A DNA stretch of 64,000 nt from Chamaecrista fasciculata (lineage: Eukaryota > Streptophyta > Magnoliopsida > Fabales > Fabaceae): assembly GCA_003254925.1 (NCBI GenBank), contig QANZ01027390.1, positions 91,859 through 155,858 on the forward strand, written 5' to 3'. This document shows, one piece after another, positions 35,662 to 50,300 of the stretch (within the stretch, counting starts at the first letter, position 1; the number at the start of each line of letters is the position of its first letter). Below the pieces are notes generated by a model. The model worked only from the letters and a program-made list of their open reading frames with translations, was not told the origin of the DNA and did no database searches. A program made the translations under genes and the position numbers.

Positions 35662-36318
35662 TGGATATAGGAGTTGAAGAAAATTATGGGAGATTCAAGA
35701 AAACATAAGCTGTGTTCTTTGACTATAACTGGTGGAGTTGGAAGGTGGTCACATTTTTCGTAGTTTTGAATGTTGGCAAATGAAAAAAAGTCCAAATCTG
35801 TTTTTTTTCTTTTTAAGAAAAATCTTTGTAGGGACGTCAAAGATAGATATATATACACTTTTTTAGCAAAAAGTATATAAATAACCATACTTGATATTTA
35901 GATATATTTTTTTGGTGCAAGGAATTGGATGAGGTGGTGATTCAAAATGAACAGCACGCGTAATTGATTGACTAATGAAGTTTTTTTTGGGAATACTTCA
36001 AATTGGTCCAAAAAGTATGAAATAAATTCCAAATTGGTCATAAATGCCTCAACTATTTCAGATTGATACCACATGTTTTTATAATTTTTCACTTTTAGTC
36101 CCAAACTACCAAATATGGTCATATCTCTTCCATTTCAAATTCGAATGTGATAAGTTTAGAGCTATGAATTGTACGAATCCTTTCTTAATATTAGGTCTTG
36201 AGAGTGTTGCTCGTTTCACAGTTAATTAAACGAGTAAATAGTTGCTCATATTTCCTTGTTTCAGTTTTAAATGCCACGAGTTTGGAACGATGTTAAGAGT
36301 TTTTTCTCTATCAAGTTG
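35662..36318. other. intergenic stretch
   Basis: Upstream region of the PIP-type gene. The part 36000-36240 carries 'caaattggtc...agatatgac'-style foldback debris. No gene seen. Confidence 0.4.
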
Positions 36319-36393
36319 CACTACAAGAAAGCATTAATTTTCTGACGGAATATTATCCGTCACAAATTGGGACTTTTGGCAAATGAAATCAAA
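36319..36393. mobile_element. CACTA-type transposon terminus (fragment)
   Basis: CACTACAAGAAA at 36319 is the common plant CACTA terminal sequence. It is followed by a small inverted repeat (gacggaatattatccgtc). The partner end was not found in the window. A small MITE lies right next to it, so the element may have been interrupted. Confidence 0.6.
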
Positions 36394-36734
36394 AGCCCGT
36401 TTAGATAAGCTTGTAAAAAAAGAACTTTATTTATCAAACTTTTTTTAAAAGGTCTTTTGAGTGAAGCACTAGTATTTTTAATTATCGAGGTTGTTTGGAT
36501 ATAAAATAACAAAAATACTTTTAATCAATAAAATAAACTAAAAGAATAGCTTTTGCAAGTGCTTTAAGTGGAAGCTACAAAATTGAACTTCTTAAAAAAA
36601 AGTTACATTTTAACTTTTTTTGTAATTTCTCCTTTTTCTTACAAATTTACCCAAGCAAAATTTTATGTTTATAGAAGGTCTTTTTTTAATTTAAAAAGTG
36701 CTTTTTAGATCATAAAAGTCTAATCAAACGGGCT
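36394..36734. mobile_element. small hAT-like MITE (341 bp)
   Basis: The terminal inverted repeats read AGCCCGTTTAGATAAGCTT on the left and, complemented, AGCCCGTTTGATTAGACTT on the right. The internal arms also pair partly (agcttttgcaag-type phrases). 'AGCCCGTTT' ends are common in plant hAT-type MITEs. I could not define a clean 8-bp duplication. Confidence 0.6.
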
Positions 36735-38699
36735 CCAAATCATGCATTGAAAGTGGGTTTCTGGGTTTGGGACTAAGTGAAAAATGATTAAAAACTACTT
36801 TTCGGGTATGATTTGATCTTGATTACCTGTAGTCCCAATTAAGCAGAGAAAGAACTCATCAACACACAATTCTGTATTCATCGCATTTAAATTTGAAATA
36901 AGAGAGATATGACCAACTTTATTTGTTTAACCGTGAAACAAGCATCCCACTTTTAGAGTCTAATTTGACTTCATTTTATGACAGTCCCAACTAGATAGAA
37001 AAAGAATTCATCAAAAGTAACCTATAACATTTGACTTATTTTATTCAAATTTAAAACGAGAAAGATATGACCATATTTAATGGTTTGAAATCAAATTAAT
37101 AGTGAATTATAAAAACATGTATGATCAATTTGAAACAAATGAAATATTTTAGACCAATTTGAAATTTACCCCATGATTTTGGGATCAATTTGAGTATTCG
37201 TTTTTTTTAGTATATAAACTATGGATCGTACTTGAGAGGACAATAAGAATAAAAGTCAATGTGAAGAATAAAGAATATTTATTACATGTGATGGCGAGTC
37301 ATGAGTTTCATTTGCTTTCATAGTTTCATTTGCTTTACTTGTACAAACTGTTAACCTACAAAATTCTTTGTTTGACCTTTTGCTCCCACTACATGATTAA
37401 ACAGGTCTGAATTAGGGTTTAAAAATATTAATTATAAATTAAGATGACAGAAGCTCATAATAATATTGATTACTTTCTTAATTCAAAATGTTATAGCATT
37501 CCTTAACCTTTTTTTTTTTGGCCAGATAGCATTCCTTAACCTAATACTATATATATGGCTATATGCTATTTTTCCTTTCTTTCTTTTTACTATTTTTTTA
37601 ATGCCCATGTCTTCCCTATGGAGTGAGTTGCTTTAATTTTGACACCAAATGAAGCATAAGGTGATGCCCTATTTCTATTGTTCTAATCAACCTACTACAA
37701 TGTGCTCAACAACCCCCATTATCCTTTTCTTAAAAAGATTACATAATTAATATCAAAGACAGAATAGTCTTAAGTTAAGGATAAATACTACTTATTTACA
37801 TGTATTAAAAAATATTTATTAACATTGTTCACTTATAAATTTTAAAATAATGATTTTTTTCACGTTTCCATACGCGGTTTAATATTTTTTGTAAAATTTC
37901 ATTTAATATTTATATAGTTTGACTTGAATAACAAAGAGATGAATTAAAATACATGCTAGTCCATTTTAAATTATATTTGTAATACATTTATTATTCATGA
38001 GTTAATCTTATAGTTTAGTCAATGTTTTAAGAATTGAACGGTTGAATTGGTTGGATCAAGACTTGTAAAGAACATATTGGGTCACCCTAAAAATATTCAA
38101 GCCGTCGGACCCCTTCAGATTCGTATAACCCAAACAATTTTTTAAAAAAAAAAAACGGCTTGAACCCAGAAAAAGATTCAAATTATAAAATAGGTTTTCT
38201 TAAAAATTGAATGCTATAAAAAATGTTTTTAGTTAAAAAAATCATCTAATAATTTTTTTTCTTAATACTAATGTGTAGAAAATATTTAAAGCTTAAACAA
38301 ATTTTCACTTGAAATTATTAAAATGACATATAAAAATATTTAAAATATTAATAATAATTAGTTATTTCAAAATTAGGCTATTATTATACCTAAGAAAGTG
38401 TGAGTTTTACTTTAAAAAATTCTATTTTTTTTTTAATTTTTTTGGCCTGAAGTCTAATTTTTTATTTGACTCTAATATCATTTAAAAGAAACTTTTCTTT
38501 TATTAAAATTTAATTTTCACAAAATCAAAATTCTTAAATACTTTTTAAGAAAATAATAAGCATTTCTTTTATTTGAAAAGGGTATGTCTATGTATGCAGT
38601 ATTCACACAGTAAATCAAGTTTCCACGTGCAAGTTGGAATATATATATATATATTAACATATATATATATATATGTATATATCTATATCTATATCTATA
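36735..38699. other. AT-rich intergenic stretch
   Basis: No supported gene. The section 36780-37200 repeats 'gagatatgaccaa...' phrases. TA runs lie at 38638-38690. Confidence 0.45.
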
Positions 38700-38868
38700 T
38701 CTATATTATATGTGGGAGTAGCCTTCTAGTCATCCTCCTACTTATATTAAGATAAAAACATTACATCTAATTAAAATTAAAAAAAATAACTATTTGGTCT
38801 CTCCTTTTTTACTAAGTTAACGATTTGGTCTCTCATTTATTTTACATACGGGCACGCAAAGCCCCTAG
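38700..38868 (+). mobile_element. short Helitron-type element (169 bp)
   Basis: It begins TC after an A (TCTATATTATATGTGGG) and ends gccccTAG before a T, preceded by 'gggcacgc', half of the family's 3' hairpin. The TC start, CTAG end and A/T insertion site follow the Helitron rule. It has no coding capacity. Confidence 0.75.
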
Positions 38869-41325
38869 TTATATATATTTGTGAGGAAGAAACTGTTTAC
38901 CTACTATTTTCCCATTCTTGGAGCACAAGTATGACAAAAGCTTCTTATTATTTTTGTTTTCACACTTGTTCCAAATCTTGGAAAAGGCTACCTATCAAGC
39001 AAACATACCTCACCAAACCTCAAACTATTATTATTAAATTTTATAGATATTTTCATGTGAATTAGTATTAATTAATACCAAACACTTGCACATTAATTTA
39101 CTTGCACAGATTTGAGTCTTAAACTATATATAGAATGCATAACTGAAAAAGAAAATTTGACCAAAACTCTACGTCTCACTCTCATTCACACCTAATGTAA
39201 AAGAAAAATCGAGGTGTAGAATCTTCAAGTGTCCTGAAAATCGTTGCCTATGTGTTATTTAGAAATATGTTAATACAAATAAATAAAAAAAATTAAAATA
39301 ATACGTGTTATTTAGAAAGATTATGTGTTCATATTTCTGGATTTCTATACCGTTGTTAGTTGAGTTCAGATATTTTTAAAATTTGGGGTTTGTAAAATTT
39401 TGATCTTTTAGTAGTAAAAAATGATTTTTCATCGTTAAAAAACTTTTAGCCCATAATATTTTCTTTTTTGATTTTCCAAATATCCGTCCATTGTTAATTA
39501 GTTATTAATTATTATTCTTGCACCACCTTTTCCCCACCGGCCTCGTTTGTTTTGGTTTGGTTCATTAGACGAAAATTTTAATTTATTCGAAACTTGAATG
39601 TCGGAGCAATGTGAATTACTCACAAACTAAAATAAGACAACTCATTCTTCAAGCAGGATGTAATTGACATTTATGGCGTTCGAATACTATATTTTAGTCT
39701 TTAGACACAATAAAACATGAAGAACTAACTACAAACGATATCGCAAATGAAGTATTTCATAGATATTGTCATATTGATCTCAACTTTCTGCTTTGTTTCA
39801 GAGTTCAGACTCAGTCCTCTGTAACCAATAAATAAATAAAAGAAATACCCAAACACATAAAATTTGACTTTACCAAAATTCAATTCCCTTGCTTTCTGAA
39901 GCTCATCCTATAAACACTATCAAGGAAACGATATGAACACGAAAACACAGGCATTAATGTATTCCATTCAATCCAATCCAATCCTTGGTTAGCTGAGGCA
40001 GCCCTATCACGTGATCATAATTTCAAAACCTACCCAGTACTCAAAATAGTAGACTGGGAAGCCGGCTTTGAACTTTGAACTGGTCCATTCCTACTAGCAT
40101 TCTGATAATGAATATATGCCACTTCCTTCTGTGTCGAAAGTCAGTGGTCTATGACATAGTGGGCAATCTATTTAGGCTTTCATACTCGAATTAAATCTGA
40201 ATCAGAAGTGAGCAGCATTTACATATCTTCCACTAGACGACCAATGAATTGGGTAGGAATTAGGACCAAGCCATGCCAAATTGAAAAAGCTGCTCTTGAA
40301 GAGAATGAAGTTGCCGGGTCAAATGCCATATTCAGGTGAGAAATGTAGATGCCTACAGCCCTTTGCTTCAAGTGACGTTCCATTTGACTGAAAAGCTCTC
40401 TTCTCTGATGGACTTGCTAAAAACCTATTCATTTTCAGATTTTCTGGCATTTGCAAATCTGACTCCATTAACATGAACTTCCAGTGAGGAACCGCTGTTG
40501 ATTCATTTCACTGTGACCAACTCTGTTCAAAGTATAAAGAAGCTGTTAAAAAAGTAATAACGATTAGAAGTTTATAATTATTTTGTGGACAAATGGAAAA
40601 CAACAGGAAGGTTTCGTAACATTCCCAGCTTGATTCTGGTTGAATCTAAAGTATCTACCTTTATTATCAACTTGGAACCCTAAAACCACATTATGCAAAC
40701 TAATTCCACTGACAAGGTTCGATGCTTAGGGTTACGTATCCAAACTTCGGCATGAAGGTCAAATGCAGCATAAATTATTACCCAAGTGGAGGTAAAATCT
40801 GGGTATATGAACCAACCCTCTCATTCAAATAAATCTCCATTGAGATAATGCACAAAATGGATTAACTCTATCAAAGAGCCTCTTGTCTTGAGTGGCATCT
40901 CCCTTGAACAAAAGTGTCAAGAGGTTCTAATGTACATGAGTTGGATCACTTTCCATCTCCTTTCAATACTTCTAGTAACCAAAAGCCTTGAAACCCCCTT
41001 TGCAACTCCAAAAGTTAACAAAATAAATAAATAAATTAACTCTAACAATACCTGTCAATCAACTGCACCAGCTATAGCTGACAAATTATCTCCTTGGCTA
41101 CATATGTTGACATGGCAAAGGAGAGAGAGAGAGCCCAAACCCCTGGATGAGAGATGAAGCAATATGTTAGGCCCAGAAATTCTACAAGGCATCTGTGTAA
41201 ACTGTTATTGTCAACTATATCATATATCAGTGAGATGGAATGGCATTACAAATTACTGGTATCAGAGAAAAGCACACTCTGCAGACTGCAGGATGTCAAT
41301 ATCGGATATGGTAAGAAATTTATTG
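38869..41325. other. intergenic stretch downstream of REV1
   Basis: No supported gene. The part next to 41325 will contain the REV1 3' UTR. The section 39900-40900 is less AT-rich and transcript-like, but I could identify no protein in it. Confidence 0.45.
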
Positions 41326-44300
41326 CTACGGTGGTATAAGCAAGGTTCCTCCATAATGGTCATCAACAGCTGCCTACATAATAGTCTCGGACATTTCAGC
41401 ATGCAGAATGCAAAAACCACCTCAAGATACGATTCACAAAACATCAAAACATAATTCAAGCTTCACATAAAAAAAAGCATGCTTCAAGTCCTGATAAAAC
41501 ATCATGACTACTTTGTTTAGGGGGGTTTCAATTATGGATCTCCAAAGCGATTGGAAGGCATTACTGATGTAGCATCTTGTTTTTCCCTTCTTTTGTTGTT
41601 TAGTTTCCTTTTAGATAGGACAACTTGTCCTCCTCCATGCATTCCTTTGTTTCTTTTCTATCTCTAATAAATTTCTATTTTTATAATAAAAATTATGACT
41701 ACTTCAAAAAAATTCCAGAAATGCAGAAACAAAGTGGACTCACATAAGTAAACAAGAAAGAAGAAAAAAAATGGTGACTATGGCAACATATAGTTGGGAC
41801 ATTATTCTCAGGCACATATCTCAAAAGTCTAGTGCTAGAAGTTGTCTTCCCTTTAATGTACATCAAGAAAGATTGATAACCTAATAAATGTACTTAAAAT
41901 CAGTGCATGTCACTGTTTCCCATGTAGCATGTAAACGTTGAGGTTGTAAACATTGGCAAATATTTTTAATGATTCATATAACATAAAATTTAAGGTCAAA
42001 GAAAAATTAGCCAACTAATACAATGAAACAATTTTGACCATATTTGGAAAGAAATAGACACCTAAATATCAAACATACAACGAAATATAGTTTTCTGTAA
42101 TAATTAGTTTGTGTTTTGAAAGATTTTAACTAGGGTCATATAAAATTTTAATATACACAAACCAGCGTGTCATTAATTTCATTCTATCAGGTCCTCCCCA
42201 CTCCCCCTCTTTCTCTTATGTTTGCATGCATGCCTGTTTGATAGCCAGTCAGTAAACAAAAGAGGAAGTAGCATACCTGGAGGTATGGAAACACTATATC
42301 ATACACTTGTCGGAAAATTTGTGATTTTGCTGCAAACCTGAAAATCAACTGAGTTATTACAATTTACAAATAATGTCCAACAAAATGAAAATCCAAAATG
42401 ATCTAGCAATCAATACAACTACGAAAATCACTACACTAGAGCCATATCATGTCCAATCAGTATCAAACACAAGACACTCAACATTGCATTTAAACACATT
42501 GTTTTTCATGTCATAGTATCCATATTGTGTCATGTCTATCCACGTCAATAGCTATGCTTCTTAGTGTAATTCTGTAAGAATTGTGTCATTAGTTAAAAGT
42601 TGTGGTAGAGTGAAAACGTTCCAGAAATTTACCAAACTCTTGCAGAAATTTACATCTTACCTTTTGATTAAATACTTAATTTTATCCATGTAAACACAGT
42701 TTACGGTTCACACAATTTTCACTGAAGATGAAGCCTTAATAATTAATATCATGGGGTATGCACATCCACAGAACAGCCCATAAAGCATTGTACATCTCAA
42801 CATAAACTAGCCTCACTTAAACCATTGCTAGGTTAATTTTATCACAATCTCCACAATCCAGAGGATTAGACTTGATTGGAAAACTAACTAAATGATGCTA
42901 ATTACCCATGACTAGAATTAGTTAATTCACTGACGTGAAAAAATACACCACTAAGTCCAACATCATATGCCAGCTAATTGATAAAAAATTTAATGTACCT
43001 TTTTAGAAGACGGAAACAAATATAAATCTCTTCAATATCTTGTTCTATCTTTACTTTGATATACTGCTTCAGAAGCTCACACATGATGTTCATAGTTTCA
43101 TCAGAACTCTGGAGAGCCAGATCTTGCTGTCTAAATTGAGACATAGTTTGGCACAAAACTAAAGATAAAGGGCTAGACAGCCCTGATTTGTCATAAATTT
43201 CTGCAAGTCTCTTTAATATTAAGCAATTGCAAACTTTAAACTTATCAACCCAATATGGAGGACTCCCAATCCAAAGACTGTCATTCTCATTAAAAACAGA
43301 ATTGCTTGGTCCTGGAGAATGATCAGAAGTCTTAACATTAATAACTGATGAATCCTGAGGGTTTTCTTCAACAGTGGTCAATGGAGCTTTGGAAAGTATT
43401 GTTTGCCTCCTGTGCTTGGGAAGTTGCTCAAGAATGTCAACTTTCAAATCCTCAGGCAGTTGTCTCAACACTGAAGTATCCACTTGACTTAATGAAGAAG
43501 GCATTAAATCATCTTCTTCAAAACTCGAATTATGAGGAGCCTTGCTATGGGATCCTGCCCTAGAATCTGACACTGTAATTCCCATCACTTCATGCTTCTT
43601 TGCCTAGCAATAAATCATGACATTTGTTAAGAACACCAAAACTCTTTTAGAAATGATAGAACCAATGTAGATAAAAGCAAACCGGATCACCTTCATATAC
43701 TTGAAAACAAGTAAAACTGTGGTATAGATGGCAACCAACCACCATCACGTAGATAGAAGTCAGTTGATGCATACTATAATAACAAAAAGGATACAACGTA
43801 ATGATTTACTTGACAGCACATGGAAGTCTTCCCTCTTCAAATAAGAGTGAACATGGAATGACCTAATGAAGTTATAGTTTGATGGGCCTGAGAGTATTGA
43901 GGGCTTTAAAACTTACAAGAGGAGGGGCAAACAATTGAGGATTTGGCCCAAATCTGTTGGGCCAAGTGAGTTTGGGTTAGGCAAGGTGTATAGCAGGAGA
44001 GGCACAAGAATTCAGGACAGTACGGGGAAAGTGGGAGTGCATGGCATAACAGATTCTAACATTGTGAGCGGGAAGGGGTATAAGGGAAAGGAGGTAGCAG
44101 TAGAGCAGTAGGAAAATTCTGGTTGTAGTATTGGGAGAGTTTGGCCTCTTGAACGTCCAGCCTATGTTATTTTCTTGTCATCATTTTCCTTATGTGTTTA
44201 TTTCTATTTTGCTGCTAGTTTGTGCTGTGTATCAGCTGCTGTATTTTCTCTGTTTTGAATGCAATAGGGCTGTAGTTTCAGTCCATATATTTCAGTAAAC

Positions 44301-47300
44301 AGGGTTCCTATCATAGTTGAATGAAAACCCTCTGCTCTACAACCTATAAAAATTATATTTGAACCATTTTGATTGAAAAAAGGCCTAGTACTACAGGAAT
44401 AAAAAAATTCAGCAGCATATGAATGTGTAGCCGTATTAACAGGTTGGATCAGTTCCTCAGAAAAATAAAATAATAGAATCCTTCATATATGGTCAAACCA
44501 AAAATAGGCGTACTTCAAAATTAATTATGAAGATTACAGAACAAAAGGCAAAAGCGTATGTAATAAAGTAAAGATGTTTCAAGGAAGCCAGATCTTTCCA
44601 GTCTAATATTAGGTGTTGACCATTTGTTGAATGTACAGATTTAAAAAAAAAACAAAGAGAGAAAATATATGAGATAATGTAACAGTTACCTTCTTTTCTG
44701 TTTGTATCTTATTTTGAGGATTCAGCTCAGAAAAGGAAAGTTCCTGTTCCTTGTTCATATCTACTAAGAAGTAAAACTTAAAAGGATGTAAGCAAATTGA
44801 GAATCAGCCGGGCAATAGCTAAACAAGTTTTTTTTGAAAAACAAAATTAGTTACCTTCTTGTTGCTCCAAAAACAAGTTATCCGTTGTACTACTACTCTC
44901 ACTTTTTCCTTTTCTTTTTGCAAGAAAACCAACTAATTGTCCTCCATAGGTTTCGTTTAATTCTGAGAAGACTTCAGGAGGAAGATTCTTTATAACTTCC
45001 ACATCCAGGTGACATAGAGGAGGCAGGTTAGAACTAGCTTGATAACTTAGCATTTTACTGTCCATTTGAGCTGAAGGCCCACCTAGATCTCTTAATGCAT
45101 GACCTGAAGTGTCATCCAAATTCTGTCCAGCGTGTACTGTAAAAAGAGAACAACCCAACGCTATTTTAATTAACACCTTTCTTAAACTGTATCAAGATTT
45201 TTGTGGAGGGGAATCACATTCATATATAAGATACTGGAAAAATATTTCCTAATGATAATTAAACATGTAACACATGTTTCACAATAATTTAAATTACCTA
45301 TAGGATAATTCTTCTCTCTCATACTAGCTGAGCCAGAAGAGAGCCATGATTTTAAAAAATTCTTTTCTGTACCTTCAAATCAATGAAATAAATATGATGT
45401 TAGACACTCAAAATAGAATCATCGTAAAAGCAAAGCAGCCATAGCATGAGGAGAAAAAGTTCATAGATCTCAGCATAAAAGGAAAAGGTTTCATTTCTTT
45501 TTGTAACAAGCAAAGCCAATTCATTTAGTTGCACCATATGAATATGACCAAGTGTAAACTTAAATTATTCTACCAATATAATTCCAAATTAAAGTACCCT
45601 CAGGTAGTACCTTGCTTAGAAGTATCTGTGCCTTCAAGTCTGGAGACTTGCAAACCAATACCTCGAATGTCCTCAACATCTTAGTCAAATCAAATCATCA
45701 AAATGAGATGTAGATGTTTAAAAATCCAATATATATATATATATATATTAACAAATAAATAGGGAACCTGTGCTAAAAAATCTCATGTCAACACACTATT
45801 TCCCGGATTGAGGAAGAATATACTCATAAAAGAACAATGCTGAGTTCAAAGCCATGAACTTCATCATCGTACAAGAATCTAATCTAGTATGGTAATATCA
45901 AATATCTGCACTTTGAATTATGCTAATTTGGCAACAATATCTAGAATTACAAACACAATAGCTTAAGCAACTATCCTTCATATAAGCTTTTAATTCAGCA
46001 TATGACGAAGAAAATTTTCAACCTGCAGCCATTAACCTTAGGAGACTTTCTATAAGGAATCAAGGCCTATTTTTGGTTTTACTCATCCTTACTATAGCAT
46101 GGTCATCTTTAATATGAAAAATATGATAAAACTCAGGGGTTTCTCATTACAAAAAATTATCAGGAGTCCAGGAGCTTCCTTTACAACTAGTTGTCTGCAC
46201 ATAAGATGGAACTCATCTCCATCCCCTTCTTCAAGAGATTCTAAGAGAAAATGAAGAAGAATATTGTGCTAGTATCTGCAAAAATGGTCTCAACTGATAT
46301 AAGGAGATTCAAGAAGTTGTTTAAAAAATCCCAAAAATTCCATATGTTATTTGAATATTTGTTGAACAAATCAACAGAAGTAATGAACTTAAGTAATTAA
46401 GTTAACCTGAAATAGATTTTTTTTTTCCCTATTATTACACCCTCATTTGTCTCTCCACCCTCCTCAATTTTTTTAGTCCATAGCACCATTACCTTCTCTT
46501 CTCACCAACTTGTCTATTTCATATTCAATTCTACGTTCAAAAAATATTAGACTTTCATTTTCTTTAGGTGCACACTTAAATTGTTTACCAATCTCTAGCA
46601 TTGATTAAAGAAACTGCAGTGAAGAACACAAATACCTATAAATAAATCCCATTTCAAAAGACACAGAAAAAAGTTCACCAAAATACCCAAACTAATTACA
46701 TCCAAGATTAAGAATGATGGAGACAAATTACCTATGTGAAAATGTCCAAAAAGCTGCTTTACTATTCTTTGGATTTCATCCACACAATCAGTAGCAAGCG
46801 GAATCTACTATAGAACAATAACACAATCAACCCCAAACAAAAAATAACCTTAAAGAAGACACAACAAAATATATACTCATCAACGTGTTTCTTTAATTAC
46901 CTTCATAGAGTGACTAATATTTTCACAGTCTCCACAGCCCAAAAATTTTGCAGGTTCTTCGGCATCCTTCCTTCTCTTTTTGATCTACATTATATATCAG
47001 ATGAAAATTAGAACTGAATTTGCTGACTTTGAAGATATAATTATTATAACTAATATACTCCAGCTCAAGAAACAAAACAGCAAATAGTTACAGAAGCTAA
47101 CAGCTCAAACAGGAAGCTGCTACATCAGTAATCATGAAGTATTTCACTCATTTTAAATTAAAACCAATACCTTGAGGGTGAAAGAGCGTCCCTGCACTCC
47201 GCAACCTTGCAATCGCAATGAAACTTCTTTACAAAGGTTCAAAAGGAAGTGTTCACACTGGAATAACTTGTATGTCAATATCCTTATTGATTGAGGTTTG

Positions 47301-50300
47301 TAAGATAAAGAATTACAAAAGCAAGCTGTTTAGAGCATCAGAATACCAACATTTTTCACATCCTTGAATCTCACGCCCCAATTTACTTCAGCACCAATAG
47401 ACTTACTTTCCTGCATAAATTCACACAACATCACCTTTAAACAACCAAGAAATGACACCAAAAGCATTCTCATTATAATAGACAGACAAGCTTTTCCAAG
47501 TTAAAAAGAAAAGCAAAGTAAAGAATAGTAATAAGTGGCTAAATGACACTAGCAACGAACCAGTGGAACATTTTGTGGAGTTGAGCAAGAGCAATCTAAG
47601 CATTGAATTATTTATCATATAAACATTTAATCCTACTCCACTCCTAGTAATGTTAGTGAAGCTATAATAAAAACTGCAAAAGATTAAAGAAAGTGTATCT
47701 TCATGCAAGAGATTGTACATGGCACCATGTAAAATAAATAAATAAAACAGCATAAAGTTATCTGAAAACATATAGAACAAAAGACTATCAGGATTTTTAA
47801 GCTCAATATTCAGATGAAGTGAAAGCTTCTCATACTACCTGAATGACCCCAACCAGTCGATTATCAATTCCTCTGCTGTAATTCCAAAGCATTTCCCCAG
47901 TTTTCCCTCCAAAGTCCTTCTGCAGGGAGTCCTGCATGGAGATACCAAGAAAGCATTTCAAGTCTTGAAAATTAAGTTATCATGCTTACCATGTCCATAC
48001 CCAGAATGAAAGTAAAAGAAAACTACATAGAATACCACGAAAGATTAAAGAATGCCCATGGCAATGTGTTAAAGAACCAATATTAAGCAGCGCTTAACAT
48101 TTAGTTTTTGCTAATTATTTACATCAGTAAATAAAACAGGGTACTAATTCTTAATCTTAAATATCTAAAAAAAAAAAAGCTTTTTCCTCAGATTTTAGCT
48201 ACTTCTTTTGAAATGAACTTCTCATTCTCTATTTTTCTCTTCTATACAATTTCTACAAATTCAATGAATTCAAAACATCCTGTTCCTATTCTGCTCTCTT
48301 TTAGCAGGCATTCTTTTAGACTCACATCAATGTCATTAGCCATAGGAAATAATACAAATCTATTAGTCAGTGAGTCAGACTATGTCCTGCTCAAGCTCTA
48401 GGTATAAGAGAAATGTCTAACAACAAAGGAAGAGCAATCTAACAAACTGAAAGCAAATATTATATAGACCTATAAAAGGAACAATAAATGAACTTTAAGA
48501 CCGTACGAAATATAGAAACAGAAGAAATAATGCAAGTGAAGAATTAAAACAAATAAAACCTTGGAAATACTACGCAGGTCTCCACAAGTATGAATATTCT
48601 TCTTCTTTAGCTTCTCCTCCAAAACATACCCTATTCCAGGAAGTGCACTAATTGGAAGTTGACACAGATGATCATCAACCTGAAAAGTCCAAATTATGAT
48701 AACTAATTATATAAAGTATAAACTGCATGGGAGTACAAATGATTGGGGAACTTGATTAACCAAGGTCATAAAAAAAGGGGCATAGTAACATAAATTGTCA
48801 GATTTTTATGGATAAGGACATTGGGAGAGGGGGAATTAGCAAATGAATAAAGTATAGCTTCTCATGTATGCAAGATGAGGTCATTGCACAAATTTCTTGC
48901 ACTAATCACATAAACTCTTCTGAACTACAAATATCAAATGTGAGCAAAATACCAGGAACAGAAGCTCCCCTAATAGAACTTATTGGTCATGCAAAGATAG
49001 AGACTTCACAGAAAGATAACATTCACATGTGGCATACACTAATTGTCAACAAAAAAAAAAACCAAGAGTAAATTAATTATTTAGTCCCTAAAAAATTCTC
49101 TGTTCTTAATTTGATCATCCAAAAATAAAGCCTCTCAATTAGGCTCTTAAAATATCAATCTCTTCTCAGTTTGGTACTTCAAAAATAAAGTCCTTCAATT
49201 CAATCCCACAAATATCCCCCCATCAAAAAAGTCTTTTTATTAAGAGACTTTGCCTAATGAAAAGGACATTGCCTAGGAGTTTTCATCCCCCATACTGGGG
49301 TCATTTTAATAAGAACTAGATTTCAGTGCATTAGAGAACTATACATGCTCTGCCAGGATATCATTTTGATCGGGGGAAAATGTTTGGAAAATTAAATAGG
49401 GAGGAGAGCAATCTTAATATCTCAGAGACTAAATTAAGAGATTTCATCTTAGAAGGATCAAATTAAGAGTGATTTTTCAAAAGCTAAATCATTAATTTAC
49501 TCAAAATTATAAAGCAGCGAATAATTCACAATTGAAAATACAGAACTACAAACTATAGCAGCAGCGGCAATTGCCATCAGATAGTTTGATCTGCAGACAC
49601 ATCAAAGTAAGAAAAAACTTCTAGCATAAAATTCATGAAACAGAAATATTATAGATAGACACAGACAAATTAGTGAAGTATAATGATGAGGGACTTCATA
49701 ATGTGACAAGTGACAACTCTGTCAAGCTAAAGCCACAATATAACAATATATAATTTGAAATTCATCAAAAAGACAAATTTCTGAATATCAGCAAACTCCC
49801 AACCATACCATCTCTGGAGTTATGTGATATTGACCATTTGGTTTGGCAGTTTTAGTTGCAATGCGAGCTATAAGCATGTTTCCAGCTATACCAGCACTTG
49901 CAGTACATCCAGTCGTTTCAAAGATCTCTTCTCTAATTGATGAAGCTAAAAGTTCTGGATCTTCACTCTCTGAAACTGTGACCTCCAAATATGCTTCATC
50001 ACAGCTTACAGCCTGCACCATGTAGCAGTTATTTCATTAGAGAGCAGCCAACAATACACTGAATTCACTTAAAGAGTGCCCATCCATTAGCAGACCTGCA
50101 CTTTGTTGCAACGCCGGTGCAATATACTATAAAATTGATCAGCTACCTACAAATCATCAATGAAATATTATAACTCTGAAATTGATCAAACAGAAAAGGA
50201 AATATCAAAAGATTGGCCAAAAAATAACTGATGCTCTGTAAAAGCTCCAACCATGGATGCCTTTATGCTTCTTACCTCCTCATAAGCTTCAAAATTGTAT

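Noticed and set aside
40468-40542. A possible last REV1 exon with a good polypyrimidine acceptor and a short frame in phase
   Set aside because: The segment at 41373-41326 codes the conserved REV1 ending (HYGGTLLIPP) with correct splice sites and phase, so it is the true last coding exon.
41560-41700. Possible LINE 3' tail in REV1 intron 22 ('aataaatttctatttttataataaaaa')
   Set aside because: Only the tail-like composition is visible; no coding part or target duplication supports it.
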